A DNA stretch of 64,000 bases, from positions 4,030,001 to 4,094,000 of the forward strand of contig NZ_JAGIOF010000001.1 in the NCBI RefSeq assembly GCF_017876535.1. Direction: 5' to 3'. Positions 24,771 to 34,853 of this stretch are shown piece by piece. The stretch's first letter is position 1. Each line of letters begins with the position of its first letter. Source of the stretch: Paeniglutamicibacter kerguelensis (GTDB lineage: Bacteria > Actinomycetota > Actinomycetes > Actinomycetales > Micrococcaceae). The notes beneath the pieces are model-generated. The model saw only the letters and a program-made list of their open reading frames with translations. It had not been told where the DNA came from and made no database searches. The position numbers were made by a program, and so were the translations under genes.

Positions 24771-26210
24771 TTATTCCTGCACCGACTCCGGTTGTTCGGC
24801 CCACCACTGGCGGAGTGCCTCGGCAGCAACCTCCGGCTCGGTCGGCCCCTCATCGAGGCGGCGTTCGAGCATGAAGTTGTAGGCGCGGCCCACCACGGGA
24901 CCAGGCTTGATTCCCAACTGCTCCATGATTTGCTGGCCGTTGAGGTCGGGGCGCACCGCAGCCATTTCCTCTTTTTCGCTGATCTCCGTGATCCGCGCCT
25001 CGAGGTCGTCGTAGGCGAAGGACAGCCTGTCCGCCTTCTTGCGGTTGCGCGTTGTGACATCAGAACGCGTGAGCCGGTGCAGGCGCTCCAGCAGGTCCCC
25101 GGCGTCGTGGACGTAGCGCCGCACCGCCGAGTCGCTCCACCCGGTATCGCCGTATCCGTAGAAGCGCATGTGCAGCTCCACCAGGCGGGCAACCGCCTTG
25201 ATGGTGTCGTTGTCAAAGCGCAGGGCGCGCATGCGCGCCTTGACCTGCTTGGCACCGACCACGTCGTGGTGCCGGAAGCTCACGGCACCGCTTGGCTCGA
25301 ACTTCCTGGTGGCCGGCTTGCCGATGTCGTGCATCAGGGCGGCGAACCGCAGCACGAAGTCGGGGCCGGGGACCGGGCCGTCGGCGTCCGTCTCGTGTCC
25401 CATGGCCTGTTCCAGGACCGTCAGCGAGTGCTGGTAGACGTCCTTGTGGCGGTGGTGCTCGTCGATCTCCAGGCGCAGCGCGGAGACCTCGGGCAGCACC
25501 AGGTCGGCAAGCCCGGTTTCCACCAGCAGGTCGATGCCGGCGCGCGGGTCGATGCCGTTGACCAGTTTGACCAGTTCGTCGCGCACCCGCTCGGCGGAGA
25601 TGATTTCGATGCGCCCCGACATCTCCGTCATGGCCTCGAGGACATCCTTGGCCACGGTGATTCCCAGCTGGGAGGCAAAGCGGGCTGCGCGCATCATGCG
25701 CAGCGGGTCATCCGAGAATGACATCGACGGGGCGCCGGGGGTGCGCACTTCCCCCTCCCCCAGGTCCCGCGCACCGTTGTATGGGTCCACGAGCTCAAGG
25801 CTTGGCAGTCGCAGGGCCATGGCGTTCATGGTGAAGTCCCGGCGGTAAAGGTCGTCCTCAAGCTTGTCGCCAAAGGCAACGATCGGCTTGCGCGAGGACG
25901 GATCGTAGGCGTCGGCGCGGTAGGTCGTCACCTCGATGGTGTGTTCGCCCTTGCGCAGCGCAATGGTGCCGAAGTCGCGTCCCACTTCCCAGGTGGCATC
26001 CGCCCATCCGGCGACGGTGGCCAAGGTCTGGTCCGGGCTGGCGCTTGTGGTGAAATCCAGGTCGGGCGACACCCTGCCCAGGAAGAGGTCGCGCACCGGC
26101 CCACCAACCAAGGACAGTTCGAATCCGGCGTCAACGAAACGCTGCCCCAGTTCGAAGACGACGGCGGGCAAAATCTCGGACAGGACCTGACGGGAGGGAA
26201 GCTGCTGCAT
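24771..26210 (-). CDS. cca: CCA tRNA nucleotidyltransferase
   Basis: 479 residues. It adds or repairs the CCA end of tRNAs. The head domain shows LVGGPVRDLFLGRVSPDLDF (about 34-53, with the GGxVRD and DxD of the nucleotidyltransferase superfamily), DDLYRRDFTMNAMAL and DDPLRMMRAARFASQLG. A C-terminal HD-type part follows (AALMHDIGKPATRK), as in actinobacterial poly(A) polymerase/CCA enzymes. The gene is divergent from the NUDIX-murJ-trx block, the usual arrangement in actinobacteria near the origin. Confidence 0.96.
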   Translation of the reverse strand: MQQLPSRQVLSEILPAVVFELGQRFVDAGFELSLVGGPVRDLFLGRVSPDLDFTTSASPDQTLATVAGWADATWEVGRDFGTIALRKGEHTIEVTTYRADAYDPSSRKPIVAFGDKLEDDLYRRDFTMNAMALRLPSLELVDPYNGARDLGEGEVRTPGAPSMSFSDDPLRMMRAARFASQLGITVAKDVLEAMTEMSGRIEIISAERVRDELVKLVNGIDPRAGIDLLVETGLADLVLPEVSALRLEIDEHHRHKDVYQHSLTVLEQAMGHETDADGPVPGPDFVLRFAALMHDIGKPATRKFEPSGAVSFRHHDVVGAKQVKARMRALRFDNDTIKAVARLVELHMRFYGYGDTGWSDSAVRRYVHDAGDLLERLHRLTRSDVTTRNRKKADRLSFAYDDLEARITEISEKEEMAAVRPDLNGQQIMEQLGIKPGPVVGRAYNFMLERRLDEGPTEPEVAAEALRQWWAEQPESVQE

Positions 26211-26377
26211 AGTTCTTTAAGGGTGCCAGATTTTCCCGATAGTGCCACGTTCGAAGACACCCCAATCCGCAGTTAGCTCCGACACGCTTGGAAATAGGTG
26301 CGATATGTGCGACTCGGGTGCCGTCACCGGGCGGGGCAAGCCACTATGGGTGCCAAAAGATAGATAGAGTGGTTTCC

Positions 26378-26923
26378 ATGGCCCATCCAGTTCCCAGCGC
26401 CCCGAAGCGCACGCCGTTGACCGCGTCAATGGCGCATGCGCAGGCGCAAACTGGTTCCGGCCACCATCCGCTGCCCACCGTGGAGGAAATTTCCGCAGGT
26501 GGCGTGGTTATCGATACGTCACTGCCGTCGCTGCCGGTTGCCATTATTGCCCGGTACAACCGAGGCGGACGCCTTGAATGGTGCCTGCCCAAGGGACACC
26601 CCGAGGGCGTTGAAACCAACGAAGAAGCAGCCATGCGTGAGATCGAGGAGGAGACCGGCATCGCCGGCCGGATCCTTGCCCCGCTGGGTTCTGTCGACTA
26701 TTGGTTCACCGTCACCAACTACCGCGTCCACAAGACCGTGCACCATTTCCTGCTGCGCTCCACCGGCGGCGAACTCACCATCGAAAACGATCCAGATCAC
26801 GAGGCCGTTGACGTGGCCTGGGTACCCCTGCTTGATCTGGGCAAGCGCCTGTCCTTCCCCAATGAACGGCGCATCGCCGATCTAGCGCGCGAAGTGCTCC
26901 CGAATTATGTCCCAGGTATCTAA
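26378..26923 (+). CDS. NUDIX hydrolase
   Basis: 181 residues from the ATG at 26378 (MAHPVPSAPKRTPLTASMAH). It has a complete Nudix box: GHPEGVETNEEAAM (residues about 74-87) followed directly by REIEEETGI. The N-terminal part has ISAGGVVIDTSLPSLPVAII. The gene overlaps murJ by 17 bases. NUDIX enzymes hydrolyse nucleoside-diphosphate derivatives; the substrate here is unknown. In Mycobacterium the matching gene (Rv3908, mutT4) also lies between cca and the MviN gene, so this is a conserved neighbour pair. Confidence 0.93.
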   Translation: MAHPVPSAPKRTPLTASMAHAQAQTGSGHHPLPTVEEISAGGVVIDTSLPSLPVAIIARYNRGGRLEWCLPKGHPEGVETNEEAAMREIEEETGIAGRILAPLGSVDYWFTVTNYRVHKTVHHFLLRSTGGELTIENDPDHEAVDVAWVPLLDLGKRLSFPNERRIADLAREVLPNYVPGI

Positions 26924-28640
26924 ACACCCCGCAAAGCCCAGCAGCCCTCCCAAGGTGCCGCCGTCGCCACGCGAACAGCAGTCGCGTGGCCACTCAAAGG
27001 CCTACGCCCTCATGGCCTCGGGCACCATGGTCTCGCGTGTGCTCGGATTCATCCGTACCGCGCTCCTGGCCGTTGCCATCGGCGCGAGCACGACCATGGC
27101 CGACATCTTCGAGAAGGCGAACGTCATACCGACGATCATCTTCATGCTCCTGGCCGGCGGCATCTTCAACGTCGTGCTGGTCCCGCAGCTGATCAAGGCC
27201 TCGAAGGCGTCGGACCGCGGATCCGCCTACACCTCCAAGCTGGTGACCCTCACCATTGTGGTGATGGGCCTGGCCACGGTGCTGCTCACCTCCATGGCGG
27301 GGCCGCTGATCAAGGCGCTGACGCTGGACTGGACGGCGCCCATGCTGGCCATGGGCACGGCGTTTGCGTACTGGTGCCTGCCGCAGGTCTTCTTCTACGG
27401 CGTCTATGCGGTGATCGGCCAGGTGCTCAACGCCCACGGCCGCTTCACCGCCTACATGTGGGCGCCCGTCGCCAACAACGTGGTGCAGATCTTCACCATC
27501 GGCACGTTCATTTTGCTCTTCGGGGCCTATGGCGGCGGCAGCGACCAGCTGGAAACCTGGACCGACTCGCAAACCGTCCTGTTGGCCGGCGGTGCCACGC
27601 TGGGCATTGTGGTCCAGGCCGTTGTCCTGTTCTGGCCGCTGCGCAGGCTCGGGCTGAACCTGCGCCCGGACCTCGCCTGGCGCGGCATGGGCCTGCGCCA
27701 CGTGGGCAAGATTGCCGCCTGGACCTTGGGCTCCATGATGGTCGGCAACATCGCCTCGCTGGTGAACTCCAAGTTCGTCTCCTCGGCATCCGCGGCTCGT
27801 GAGTCCATGCCGGACGGCGGGGCCAGCATCCCCGGTGAATACGCATTGAACACCTCCCAGCTGATCACCGTCCTGCCGCACTCGATCTTTGCGCTCACGC
27901 TGGCGACGATGCTCTTCAACGAGTTCACCAAGGCCTTCCACGAGAGGCGCCGGCATGACATCGCCCCGTTGCTCTCCCGCGGACTGCGCACCACGGCGGT
28001 GCCGATCGTCTTCGCATCGGTTGCCTTCATTGTTCTCGCCGGCCCCTTGGGTCGGCTCTTCGCCGGCAGCTCGTCCACGGCGATGTTGCAGGGAGCGGCC
28101 ATCGGCCAGCTGCTGCTGCTCACGACCCTGGGGCTTCCATTCAAGTCCATCCACTTTTTCATGATCCGCGTCTTCTTCGCCGAGGAGGACACCAAGACCC
28201 CCATGCTGATCCAGACGGTCATTGCCGTCCTGTGCGTCGTCTTGGCATTCGGTGCGGTGCGGGTGCTCCCGGCTACGGACATCGCCCGGGCAGTGGCACT
28301 GATCTATGGGGTCACGAACATCCTTTCGGCCGTGATCGCCCACTTCCTCATAGTCCGCCGCTACGGGGACTACGGAAGCGCAAAAGTCATCGACTCCTAC
28401 ATCCGCATCGGCATCATGGCCGCGTTGTCCGGGCTGGTGGGCGCCGTGGTGCTGTGGCTCATGGGTGGCTACAGCTGGGGATTCGCGTGGAGCTCCATCG
28501 GCGGGGCGCTGGTGACCATCGCAGTGGTGGGCAGCGTCATGGCCTTGGTCTACGTGGTTTTGCTTCGATTTACCCGCTCGGAGGAACTGGATGATTTCCT
28601 GGGTCCGCTGGCCCGGCGCATCCCTAAATTACGTCGCTAA
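26907..28640 (+). CDS. murJ: lipid II flippase
   Basis: 577 residues with about 14 membrane spans. MurJ (MviN) flips lipid II, the peptidoglycan precursor, across the membrane. Family marks: MASGTMVSRVLGFIRTALLA near residue 35, NVIPTIIFMLLAGGIFNVVL, and the LTLATMLFNEFTKAFHERR region. The N-terminal 30 residues are polar, proline-rich and cytosolic. In mycobacteria MviN carries a C-terminal pseudokinase; here the matching part is a separate gene downstream (28783-30288). Confidence 0.94.
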   Translation: MSQVSKHPAKPSSPPKVPPSPREQQSRGHSKAYALMASGTMVSRVLGFIRTALLAVAIGASTTMADIFEKANVIPTIIFMLLAGGIFNVVLVPQLIKASKASDRGSAYTSKLVTLTIVVMGLATVLLTSMAGPLIKALTLDWTAPMLAMGTAFAYWCLPQVFFYGVYAVIGQVLNAHGRFTAYMWAPVANNVVQIFTIGTFILLFGAYGGGSDQLETWTDSQTVLLAGGATLGIVVQAVVLFWPLRRLGLNLRPDLAWRGMGLRHVGKIAAWTLGSMMVGNIASLVNSKFVSSASAARESMPDGGASIPGEYALNTSQLITVLPHSIFALTLATMLFNEFTKAFHERRRHDIAPLLSRGLRTTAVPIVFASVAFIVLAGPLGRLFAGSSSTAMLQGAAIGQLLLLTTLGLPFKSIHFFMIRVFFAEEDTKTPMLIQTVIAVLCVVLAFGAVRVLPATDIARAVALIYGVTNILSAVIAHFLIVRRYGDYGSAKVIDSYIRIGIMAALSGLVGAVVLWLMGGYSWGFAWSSIGGALVTIAVVGSVMALVYVVLLRFTRSEELDDFLGPLARRIPKLRR

Positions 28641-28782
28641 TGCCCGACTCCGGCAGGTAGCAAGCCCCGGGCGCGGTCCCCGATCTCGTCTCACTTCTCA
28701 AAAAAACTTCCCCGTCCCCGGTACGATGGAACGGGGCATCCACGAGGGTGCCGGCATCGCAGAGCAATCCCGGGAGGGAACC

Positions 28783-30288
28783 GTGTCGCAGCCCATCGAA
28801 GCTGGAGCCGTTATTGGCGGCCGCTACCAGGTCACAGATTTGGTAATGACCTCCGCCGATGGAGACGAGGTCCTCCAGGGCATCGATCAGGTGCTTAACC
28901 GCCCGGTGAGCGTGCTTGTCGGGTCGTCGGCCAATTCCGAACAGCTGTCATTGAGTGCGCGGGAAATTGCCACCGGCGAACGATACGCAGCCGTGCAGGT
29001 GCTTGATTTGGGTATCACCGAGGGCAGGTCCTACTTGGTGACCAACCTAGCCGAATCCGCCGACCTGCTGGATCTCGTGATCCAGTCGGACGCCCCCTAT
29101 GTCGAGCCGTTCTACACGGACACTCTCGGCACCGAAATCTTCGGCGTGACCCGCTCCAAGGAGCCCGTCACCTACGAGGACGATGCCGAGTACTACGAAG
29201 ACCTGCACTCTCAGGAAGATAGCCGTCCTGCCGTCCTGGGCAAGCTTCCTGAGATCAACCTCGGTGACAAGTTCTCCGGCCTCAAGGATCGTTTTGGCCG
29301 GGCCAAGTCCGCACCGTCCCCTGCGGCACCGGTCGTGCCGCCGAGAACGGTGGGTTCCACCACCGAACAAGCGCCTGCGGTGTTCTCGCCTGTTTCATCT
29401 CCCGCGGCACCGGCCGCAGCGCCCGTTCCGCCGGCGGCAAAGGTCACGCGCTTTGAGTCCGCGGATTCAATCGCGGAGCCCGCAGTCACCTCCGCCGCGG
29501 CCTTGGCTGCCGCGCAGAAATCGCGCGGAGTCCCCGTCGATGATGCCGGCCAGCGCGTTGCCTCCAGTTTTCCGGCAGCCGCCCAGAGCTACACAGAGGT
29601 TCCCTACGACGACTACGAGGAAGAAGAGCCGCAAGAAGGCGGCAAGAAGACCACGCGTCTGATAGTCGGCGCCATCCTGTGCGCGGTGCTCGTCGTCGCA
29701 GTGGTCTTTGCCTACAACGCCCTCGGTGGCGGACCCGAAGCGCCGGTGGCTTCGACCTCGTCGGCCCAGGCCAGTGAATCGGCGCCGGGCAGCAGTCCTG
29801 AATCGCCCAATACTGCACTGGTCAAACCAAAAATCGCAGACATTTCACGTTTGGTTCCAGGCAATCAGGCATTGAATGCCGAAACCGATAACACCCTGGC
29901 CAAGGCCATTGATGGAAACCCTGCCAGCCTTTACAAGTCATATTCATACACGAATCCTCAATTTGGTGGACTTGCATCAAATATGGTGTTTGTTATCGAG
30001 CTGAAAGAGCCTTCCGATATTTCAGAAATACAGCTCGAAGGATTGAACGGATCCGGTGGAGCATTTGAAATTCGCGTCGGAGACACCAATGATCTGGCCG
30101 AGGCAAAGGTTCTCAGCAGCGGCTCCTTCACCGGGCCGACCGTCAACGTTCCAGTAAGCGGAGAAAACGGCGAGGCTCTCCGGGGCCAGTACGTATTCCT
30201 GGACGTCACCGAGCTTCCCCGCCGTGCCTCCGGCGCCAATGGCTCGCGCCCCTATGGCCTGCAGATCGGTGAATTCCGCGTTTCCTAG
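28783..30288 (+). CDS. kinase-remnant / transmembrane / discoidin-like protein, partner of MurJ
   Basis: 501 residues from a GTG with GGGAGGG three bases upstream; the longer in-frame reading overlaps murJ. Residues about 7-40 (EAGAVIGGRYQVTDLVMTSA, then VLQGIDQVLNRPVSVLV) match the first strands of a Ser/Thr-kinase N-lobe, but the lysine, catalytic loop and DFG are absent. A long Ala/Pro-rich acidic linker follows, then one membrane span (RLIVGAILCAVLVVAVVFAY), and an outside domain whose NAETDNTLAKAIDGNPASLY, IELKEPSDISEIQLEGLNG and YVFLDVTELPR look like an F5/8-type (discoidin) sugar-binding fold. The arrangement matches the C-terminal part of mycobacterial MviN. It probably recruits regulators of cell-wall synthesis. 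Confidence 0.8.
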   Translation: MSQPIEAGAVIGGRYQVTDLVMTSADGDEVLQGIDQVLNRPVSVLVGSSANSEQLSLSAREIATGERYAAVQVLDLGITEGRSYLVTNLAESADLLDLVIQSDAPYVEPFYTDTLGTEIFGVTRSKEPVTYEDDAEYYEDLHSQEDSRPAVLGKLPEINLGDKFSGLKDRFGRAKSAPSPAAPVVPPRTVGSTTEQAPAVFSPVSSPAAPAAAPVPPAAKVTRFESADSIAEPAVTSAAALAAAQKSRGVPVDDAGQRVASSFPAAAQSYTEVPYDDYEEEEPQEGGKKTTRLIVGAILCAVLVVAVVFAYNALGGGPEAPVASTSSAQASESAPGSSPESPNTALVKPKIADISRLVPGNQALNAETDNTLAKAIDGNPASLYKSYSYTNPQFGGLASNMVFVIELKEPSDISEIQLEGLNGSGGAFEIRVGDTNDLAEAKVLSSGSFTGPTVNVPVSGENGEALRGQYVFLDVTELPRRASGANGSRPYGLQIGEFRVS

Positions 30289-30397
30289 CGGATAGTCGCC
30301 GGGAATACTCCCACTGGATCGGCTGTTATGCCACATAGATCCCACTTACTCGCGGTCTTGGAAATCGAGCCCGCATTTACGAAAGGTTCGCTCCCTC

Positions 30398-31381
30398 GTG
30401 GCCACAGAAGTAAACGACATCGTCCGTAACGTCATCATCATTGGTTCGGGTCCATCGGGCTACACCTCTGCGATCTACACTGCCCGCGCCAACCTGCAGC
30501 CGCTGGTCATCGCCGGTTCCGTCACCGCCGGTGGTGAGCTCATGAACACCACCGACGTGGAGAACTTCCCCGGCTTCCCGCAGGGCATCATGGGTCCGGA
30601 CCTGATGGACAACATGCAGCAGCAGGCCGAGCGCTTCGGCGCGGAGATCCTCTTTGACGACGTCACGGCCGTAGACCTGACCGGCGACATCAAGGTCGTT
30701 ACGCTCGGCGACGGCACCACCTACCGTGCACACGCGGTCATCGTTTCCACCGGCTCCGCATACCGCGAGCTGGGACTTGAGGACGAAAAGCGTCTCTCCG
30801 GCCACGGTGTATCCTGGTGTGCAACCTGCGACGGTTTCTTCTTCCGTGAGCAAGAAATCGCCGTCATCGGCGGCGGCGACTCTGCCATGGAAGAGGCACT
30901 CTTCCTGACCAAGTTCGCCTCCAAGGTCACAGTCGTCCACCGTCGTGATTCCCTGCGTGCCTCGAAGATCATGGCTGACCGCGCCCTGGCTCACCCGAAG
31001 ATTGAATTCATTTGGGATTCCGAGGTCGTTGGTATCGATGGCGACGCCAAGGTCACCGGCATGCGCCTGCGCAACCTGAAGACCTCCGAAGAGCAGGAAG
31101 TGGCCGTCACGGGCATCTTCGTCGCCATCGGCAACGATCCTCGCATCGATCTGGTGAAGGGTCAGCTCGAGCTGACCTCCGAAGGCACCATCGTGGTCGA
31201 AGGTCGCACTTCGAAGACCAGCCTTCCCGGCGTATTCGCCGCCGGCGATGTCATCGATTCTTCCTACCGCCAGGCCATTACGGCCGCCGGCTCAGGCTGT
31301 GCAGCCGCCATTGATGTTGAGCACTTCTTGGCTGATGTCGAAGCCGCGGCCTCGACCGAACCGATCGCTGTTTCCAACTAA
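30398..31381 (+). CDS. trxB: thioredoxin-disulfide reductase
   Basis: 327 residues from a GTG with AAAGG about 13 bases upstream. It reduces thioredoxin with NADPH through FAD. FAD site: [20 protein letters not shown] near the N-terminus. Redox pair: [14 protein letters not shown] (CxxC near residue 146). NADPH site: [21 protein letters not shown]-terminal FAD motif: [20 protein letters not shown]. It is followed by trxA after 50 bases, giving the classic trxB-trxA pair. Confidence 0.97.
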   Translation: MATEVNDIVRNVIIIGSGPSGYTSAIYTARANLQPLVIAGSVTAGGELMNTTDVENFPGFPQGIMGPDLMDNMQQQAERFGAEILFDDVTAVDLTGDIKVVTLGDGTTYRAHAVIVSTGSAYRELGLEDEKRLSGHGVSWCATCDGFFFREQEIAVIGGGDSAMEEALFLTKFASKVTVVHRRDSLRASKIMADRALAHPKIEFIWDSEVVGIDGDAKVTGMRLRNLKTSEEQEVAVTGIFVAIGNDPRIDLVKGQLELTSEGTIVVEGRTSKTSLPGVFAAGDVIDSSYRQAITAAGSGCAAAIDVEHFLADVEAAASTEPIAVSN

Positions 31382-31431
31382 TCTCATTTCCCTCTCCAGA
31401 GGAAAAGCACTCAAAACGAAAGGTGCAGGCC

Positions 31432-31755
31432 ATGAGCCAGACCAAAGATGTAACTGACGCTACTTTCCAGGCAGAGGTCCTCGAGGCCTCCAAGCCGGTC
31501 ATCGTGGACTTCTGGGCAGAATGGTGCGGCCCCTGCCGCCAGCTGACTCCGATCCTTGAACAGATCGCTGCAGAGCACGCGGAGAAGGTTGACGTCGTCA
31601 AGATCAATGTTGATGACAATCCGGCCATCGCTGCCAAGTTCGGCATCACGAGCATCCCTGCCGTATACGTCTTCAAGGATGGCGAGCACGTTGCCACCTC
31701 GATTGGTGCAAAGCCGAAGCCGGTTTTGGAAAAGGAATTCGCAGCTTACCTCTAA
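31432..31755 (+). CDS. trxA: thioredoxin
   Basis: 107 residues from the ATG at 31432 (MSQTKDVTDATFQAEVLEAS), with GAAAGG eight bases upstream; the earlier GTG overlaps that site. Active site DFWAEWCGPCRQLTPILEQI with the WCGPC motif, and the cis-proline region ITSIPAVYVFKDGEHV. It passes electrons from TrxB to ribonucleotide reductase and other thiol proteins. The strong terminator at 31781-31822 ends the operon. Confidence 0.97.
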   Translation: MSQTKDVTDATFQAEVLEASKPVIVDFWAEWCGPCRQLTPILEQIAAEHAEKVDVVKINVDDNPAIAAKFGITSIPAVYVFKDGEHVATSIGAKPKPVLEKEFAAYL

Positions 31756-31780
31756 GCTGCGCGCCCGACGCCTTCGGTAA

Positions 31781-31822
31781 GTGTGGACTGCTTCCTCTTG
31801 GAAGCAGTCCACACTTTTTTGC
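31781..31822 (+). terminator. terminator of the trxBA operon
   Basis: Arms GTGTGGACTGCTTCC and GGAAGCAGTCCACAC around TCTT, followed by a run of T. A textbook rho-independent terminator. Confidence 0.92.
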
Positions 31823-33514
31823 CCCCTATCAGGGTCCCACTGCCAGAACTCGGCCAGGTACAAAGTATCTGCCGCAATTGATGATCATAAACAGCTGATA
31901 ACTGTTGTTTTTCAATTTATCCGGAAGCAATTTTCGTTGCTACATGATTTAGGTTTGCCGTGTGTCGAAAAATCCGGGTTCGTTGGATTTCGGGACTCTG
32001 TAGAGATGCTTTTACGAAAGAGAGCCCGCATTTCCCGCTCTCAACAAATCCTAGACAGCAGTTTGCGGCACTGTTAGATTACTTTGCGGATTACGGTTTT
32101 GGGCCATGGCAAGTAAGCCGGAGCAACTCACCTGCCATTGAGACCCGGTCCCACGGCTTCTATGCCCAGGGGCCTCCCGCGTGACACTGAGTGTCCCCCT
32201 CCTTCCGGACGGGCTGACGCCGAGTGTCACGCACCTCCTCCGCAAGATGAAACTGCGTCTCTCTTTCTCGATCGGTTCGGTGGAATTGGGTTTCGTCGGA
32301 CTCCCTTGATCCACCGTTGCGATCCTTCACCTCTCTTTCCCATGGGACAGGACCTCCCCGACCGATCTTTGAGTATCTGGCTACGACAGGTCATTTCTAA
32401 ACGAATGCCAACATGGATTGTTAATGTTGATGGCGCCGTTCACTGGATCATGTCCATTCGCGAACAGGCCATCAAAGGTGAACCTCAATGCGGAGAGGGT
32501 ACAAAGCATTGCCACTGCTTACCTTCGCTTTCGATTCGAGGTGCTCCCCCATCTCGCCCTTCTTGTTCTACGCATCACGCGGCAAGAAGAGCCCCGAGGA
32601 TTTCAATGCGGACCGACCTCCGACTGCCCGCCGATCATGGACACCGAGCCTGGCTCTGTCCTCATTGACGACGTTCCGCAGCGACCGACTGTAAGCGAGC
32701 CCAAGGCTTCCTCTCAACCGAAATAATCCGCATACGTGTTTCCATCTATGCGGATTGTTCCGTGGGTTTGTTCCTCCGAACACAGGCCCAGCACTCTTGA
32801 ATCAATGCTCACGCCGCCAGAGCCAGTCTCAGCCATGGAACCCGCGTAAGGACAGTCCGGATCTAGTTACCTTCTGCCGTCGCCCGAGAGGGACGTACAC
32901 GGCCCGGAAACGTTGCTCCTTTACTGCGCCCAAGTAGCCGGTTTCGAAGTTCGAGATACCAAGTTTCATTCCGATTGGCACCACCGATGGCCCAGTGCAG
33001 AGCAACCGACCTGTCTTGAGGTTCACCCTGACTCTTTTGATTCTTCGTACACAGTGGCTTTGTTCCCGAGAAACACGAATTCCCTGTTTGCGTCTGTGTA
33101 CATCGCAATTTCGATTCTGCGTTGAACTGTTAATGACGAACTGATGGTTTCGTCGGCGTCCCCAAGTCCTCATTCGGAATTCATTGCCGCATCTCGGGCA
33201 GCCTCTTGTTTACCACTCATGGCTTGTTGCTTCTGGTTTGAAACGAGGCCCGCTGCGTTGCAGAGCAACGACTCCCCCTGCTCTCGAAGCCGGTCCAGAA
33301 TCACCCTGGGATGTTCCAAACATCATGGTCCACCGTCTAATCCAAAACGAAAATTTGGCCCTGCCCACAACTAGCACGAGATGACCCACTTGTTGAAATT
33401 CAGAGTCTCATTGTGGTGGCGTGGTCTTGCCGATGAGTGCTCGACGGTCCCGATGTATCGGGATTTCCAGCTTCCCAGCCCAGAATTCTCGGACTCCGGA
33501 CCTCATCGTCTTCA
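31823..33514. other. gene-poor, decayed stretch after trxA
   Basis: About 1.7 kb with no convincing gene. The first 300 bases are AT-richer than the genome. A 10-bp inverted repeat (GCGTGACACT at 32179 and AGTGTCACGC at 32223) is present. A minus-strand frame near 32829-33173 reads GMKLGISNFETGYLGAV and could be a gene remnant, but I cannot name a family. This is the start of the 17-kb insertion-sequence graveyard. Confidence 0.55.
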
Positions 33515-34390
33515 CCCCCCATTACCTTTTTTGGACACTCCACCCGGCTACTTGAGCAAGGCTTGCGGGACGCTGCCACAGCGATTCGATGGGCACCAGC
33601 GACATCGATGAGGGGGCGGGGCGAAGAGACACGTGTTCAAGGGCCGCCGCAACTTGGATGCCGAGCCATGGACCGCAGGACAAGCCAGCGCCATTTCATC
33701 CGACAACCCAATTCTTTACGAAAGGTGCGCAGGAATCTACGAGCAAAAAACTCATCGAGGTCTTGGCCGGATTCGATGCGTGCAAGGCCATCCACCACAC
33801 AGTTGCCCTTAACCGAGCCGGCAAGAAGCTGCTCAATATGATCCTGCCGTAGTCCAAGGAAGCCATGCTCAAAAGCATCCGAACCATGCCGGCCACCCTC
33901 GGCCGGCTTTCGTTTCTCGTTTCTCGTGGACCAGCCGGCCACCGCCAAGTCCGGCCCCTTCTGTAGTCTGCCCATCCATATCCAACCGTCTCTGGGACGG
34001 GTCGTCGGACCCGTCTGGATCTTCCGGTCAGGCTAGGACTGCTGGCCGGATACCCGACTCCGGCCGCCCTACTCCGGCCTGGATCATGGACTTGAAAACG
34101 CTAGGCCCGGGCAATCTTGTGCATCCTGTAAGAGCTATCCATGGTCGTACCCGACTTCGAAATCGCCCACCAGCCCTGCACTGCCCTGGCCTTGGTCCCG
34201 AAGCTAGTCCAGGGTTCCGTCGAAGCCAACCCGCTGCACCGGATGCTCCTCGCATCGCCAAGGTCATTGCCAAGGCCACAGCAGGGAACTGGTCTCCAGG
34301 AGCTACTGCGATAGAAAACGTGCCGAAGGAAAATGGTGAAAGCAGTCCGTGAGCGCATTGGCCCGATGCTTGTCCAACGTCCTGATCGCG
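33515..34390 (+). mobile_element. decayed IS110-family element (copy B)
   Basis: The left end (CACCCCCCATTACCTTTTTT near 33514) matches the left end of the better copy at 43268. TTGGATGCCGAGCCATGG near 33653 and the following 50 bases match the non-coding stretch before the transposase there. The transposase is in pieces: VALNRAGKKLL near 33806, VDQPATAK near 33929, then a badly decayed middle, then near 34310 a piece reading DRKRAEGKW, a stop, and KQSVSALARCLSNVLIA, matching the C-terminus YEKKRAEGKKHNQ of copy A. Right end not defined. Confidence 0.75.
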
Positions 34391-34761
34391 AGGCCCAGGG
34401 GGATATCTTGCGAAGCACCGGAGCGCGCTCTGGCAGCCCAGCGAAGGCCCGCCAAACATGCGTGTCCAGTCCGAAAGCATCCGGCACGGCACCCTACGGC
34501 CAGCTGGATATCAAGGCCGGGAATTGATGCTTCACAACCACAAGAGCTCCTTTCGCGACTCCCCCTGCGTCGTCGATTCTGGGTGTTCTCGCGGACCCCG
34601 TTGCCAGGATTTGGCTCCCGGCTCCAGTCGTCCATCGTGAACTTCTTGTACTGCCCAGGGCTCCGCTCCATGGCTGAATGAGTGATTTTTTGCCTTTGCA
34701 ATCGGTGGTGGTGAAAGCGTCAAGAAAGACGAAACCAGCCAAGTCCAACTTGAATCTGTCT

Positions 34762-34777
34762 TGTTTCACGTGAAACA
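34762..34777. promoter_or_regulatory. parS: parS site 1 (centromere)
   Basis: TGTTTCACGTGAAACA, the perfect 16-bp palindrome bound by ParB. It lies in the decayed region about 14 kb from parB. Confidence 0.95.
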
Positions 34778-34837
34778 TGTGTTTTCGCTTCGTTGGATTT
34801 TGCGTGCCTAGATCTCCAAATATCGTCATATTTTCGA

Positions 34838-34853
34838 TGTTTCACGTGAAACA
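34838..34853. promoter_or_regulatory. parS: parS site 2 (centromere)
   Basis: A second perfect TGTTTCACGTGAAACA, 60 bases after parS site 1. The two form a close pair, suited to nucleating ParB spreading. Confidence 0.95.
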
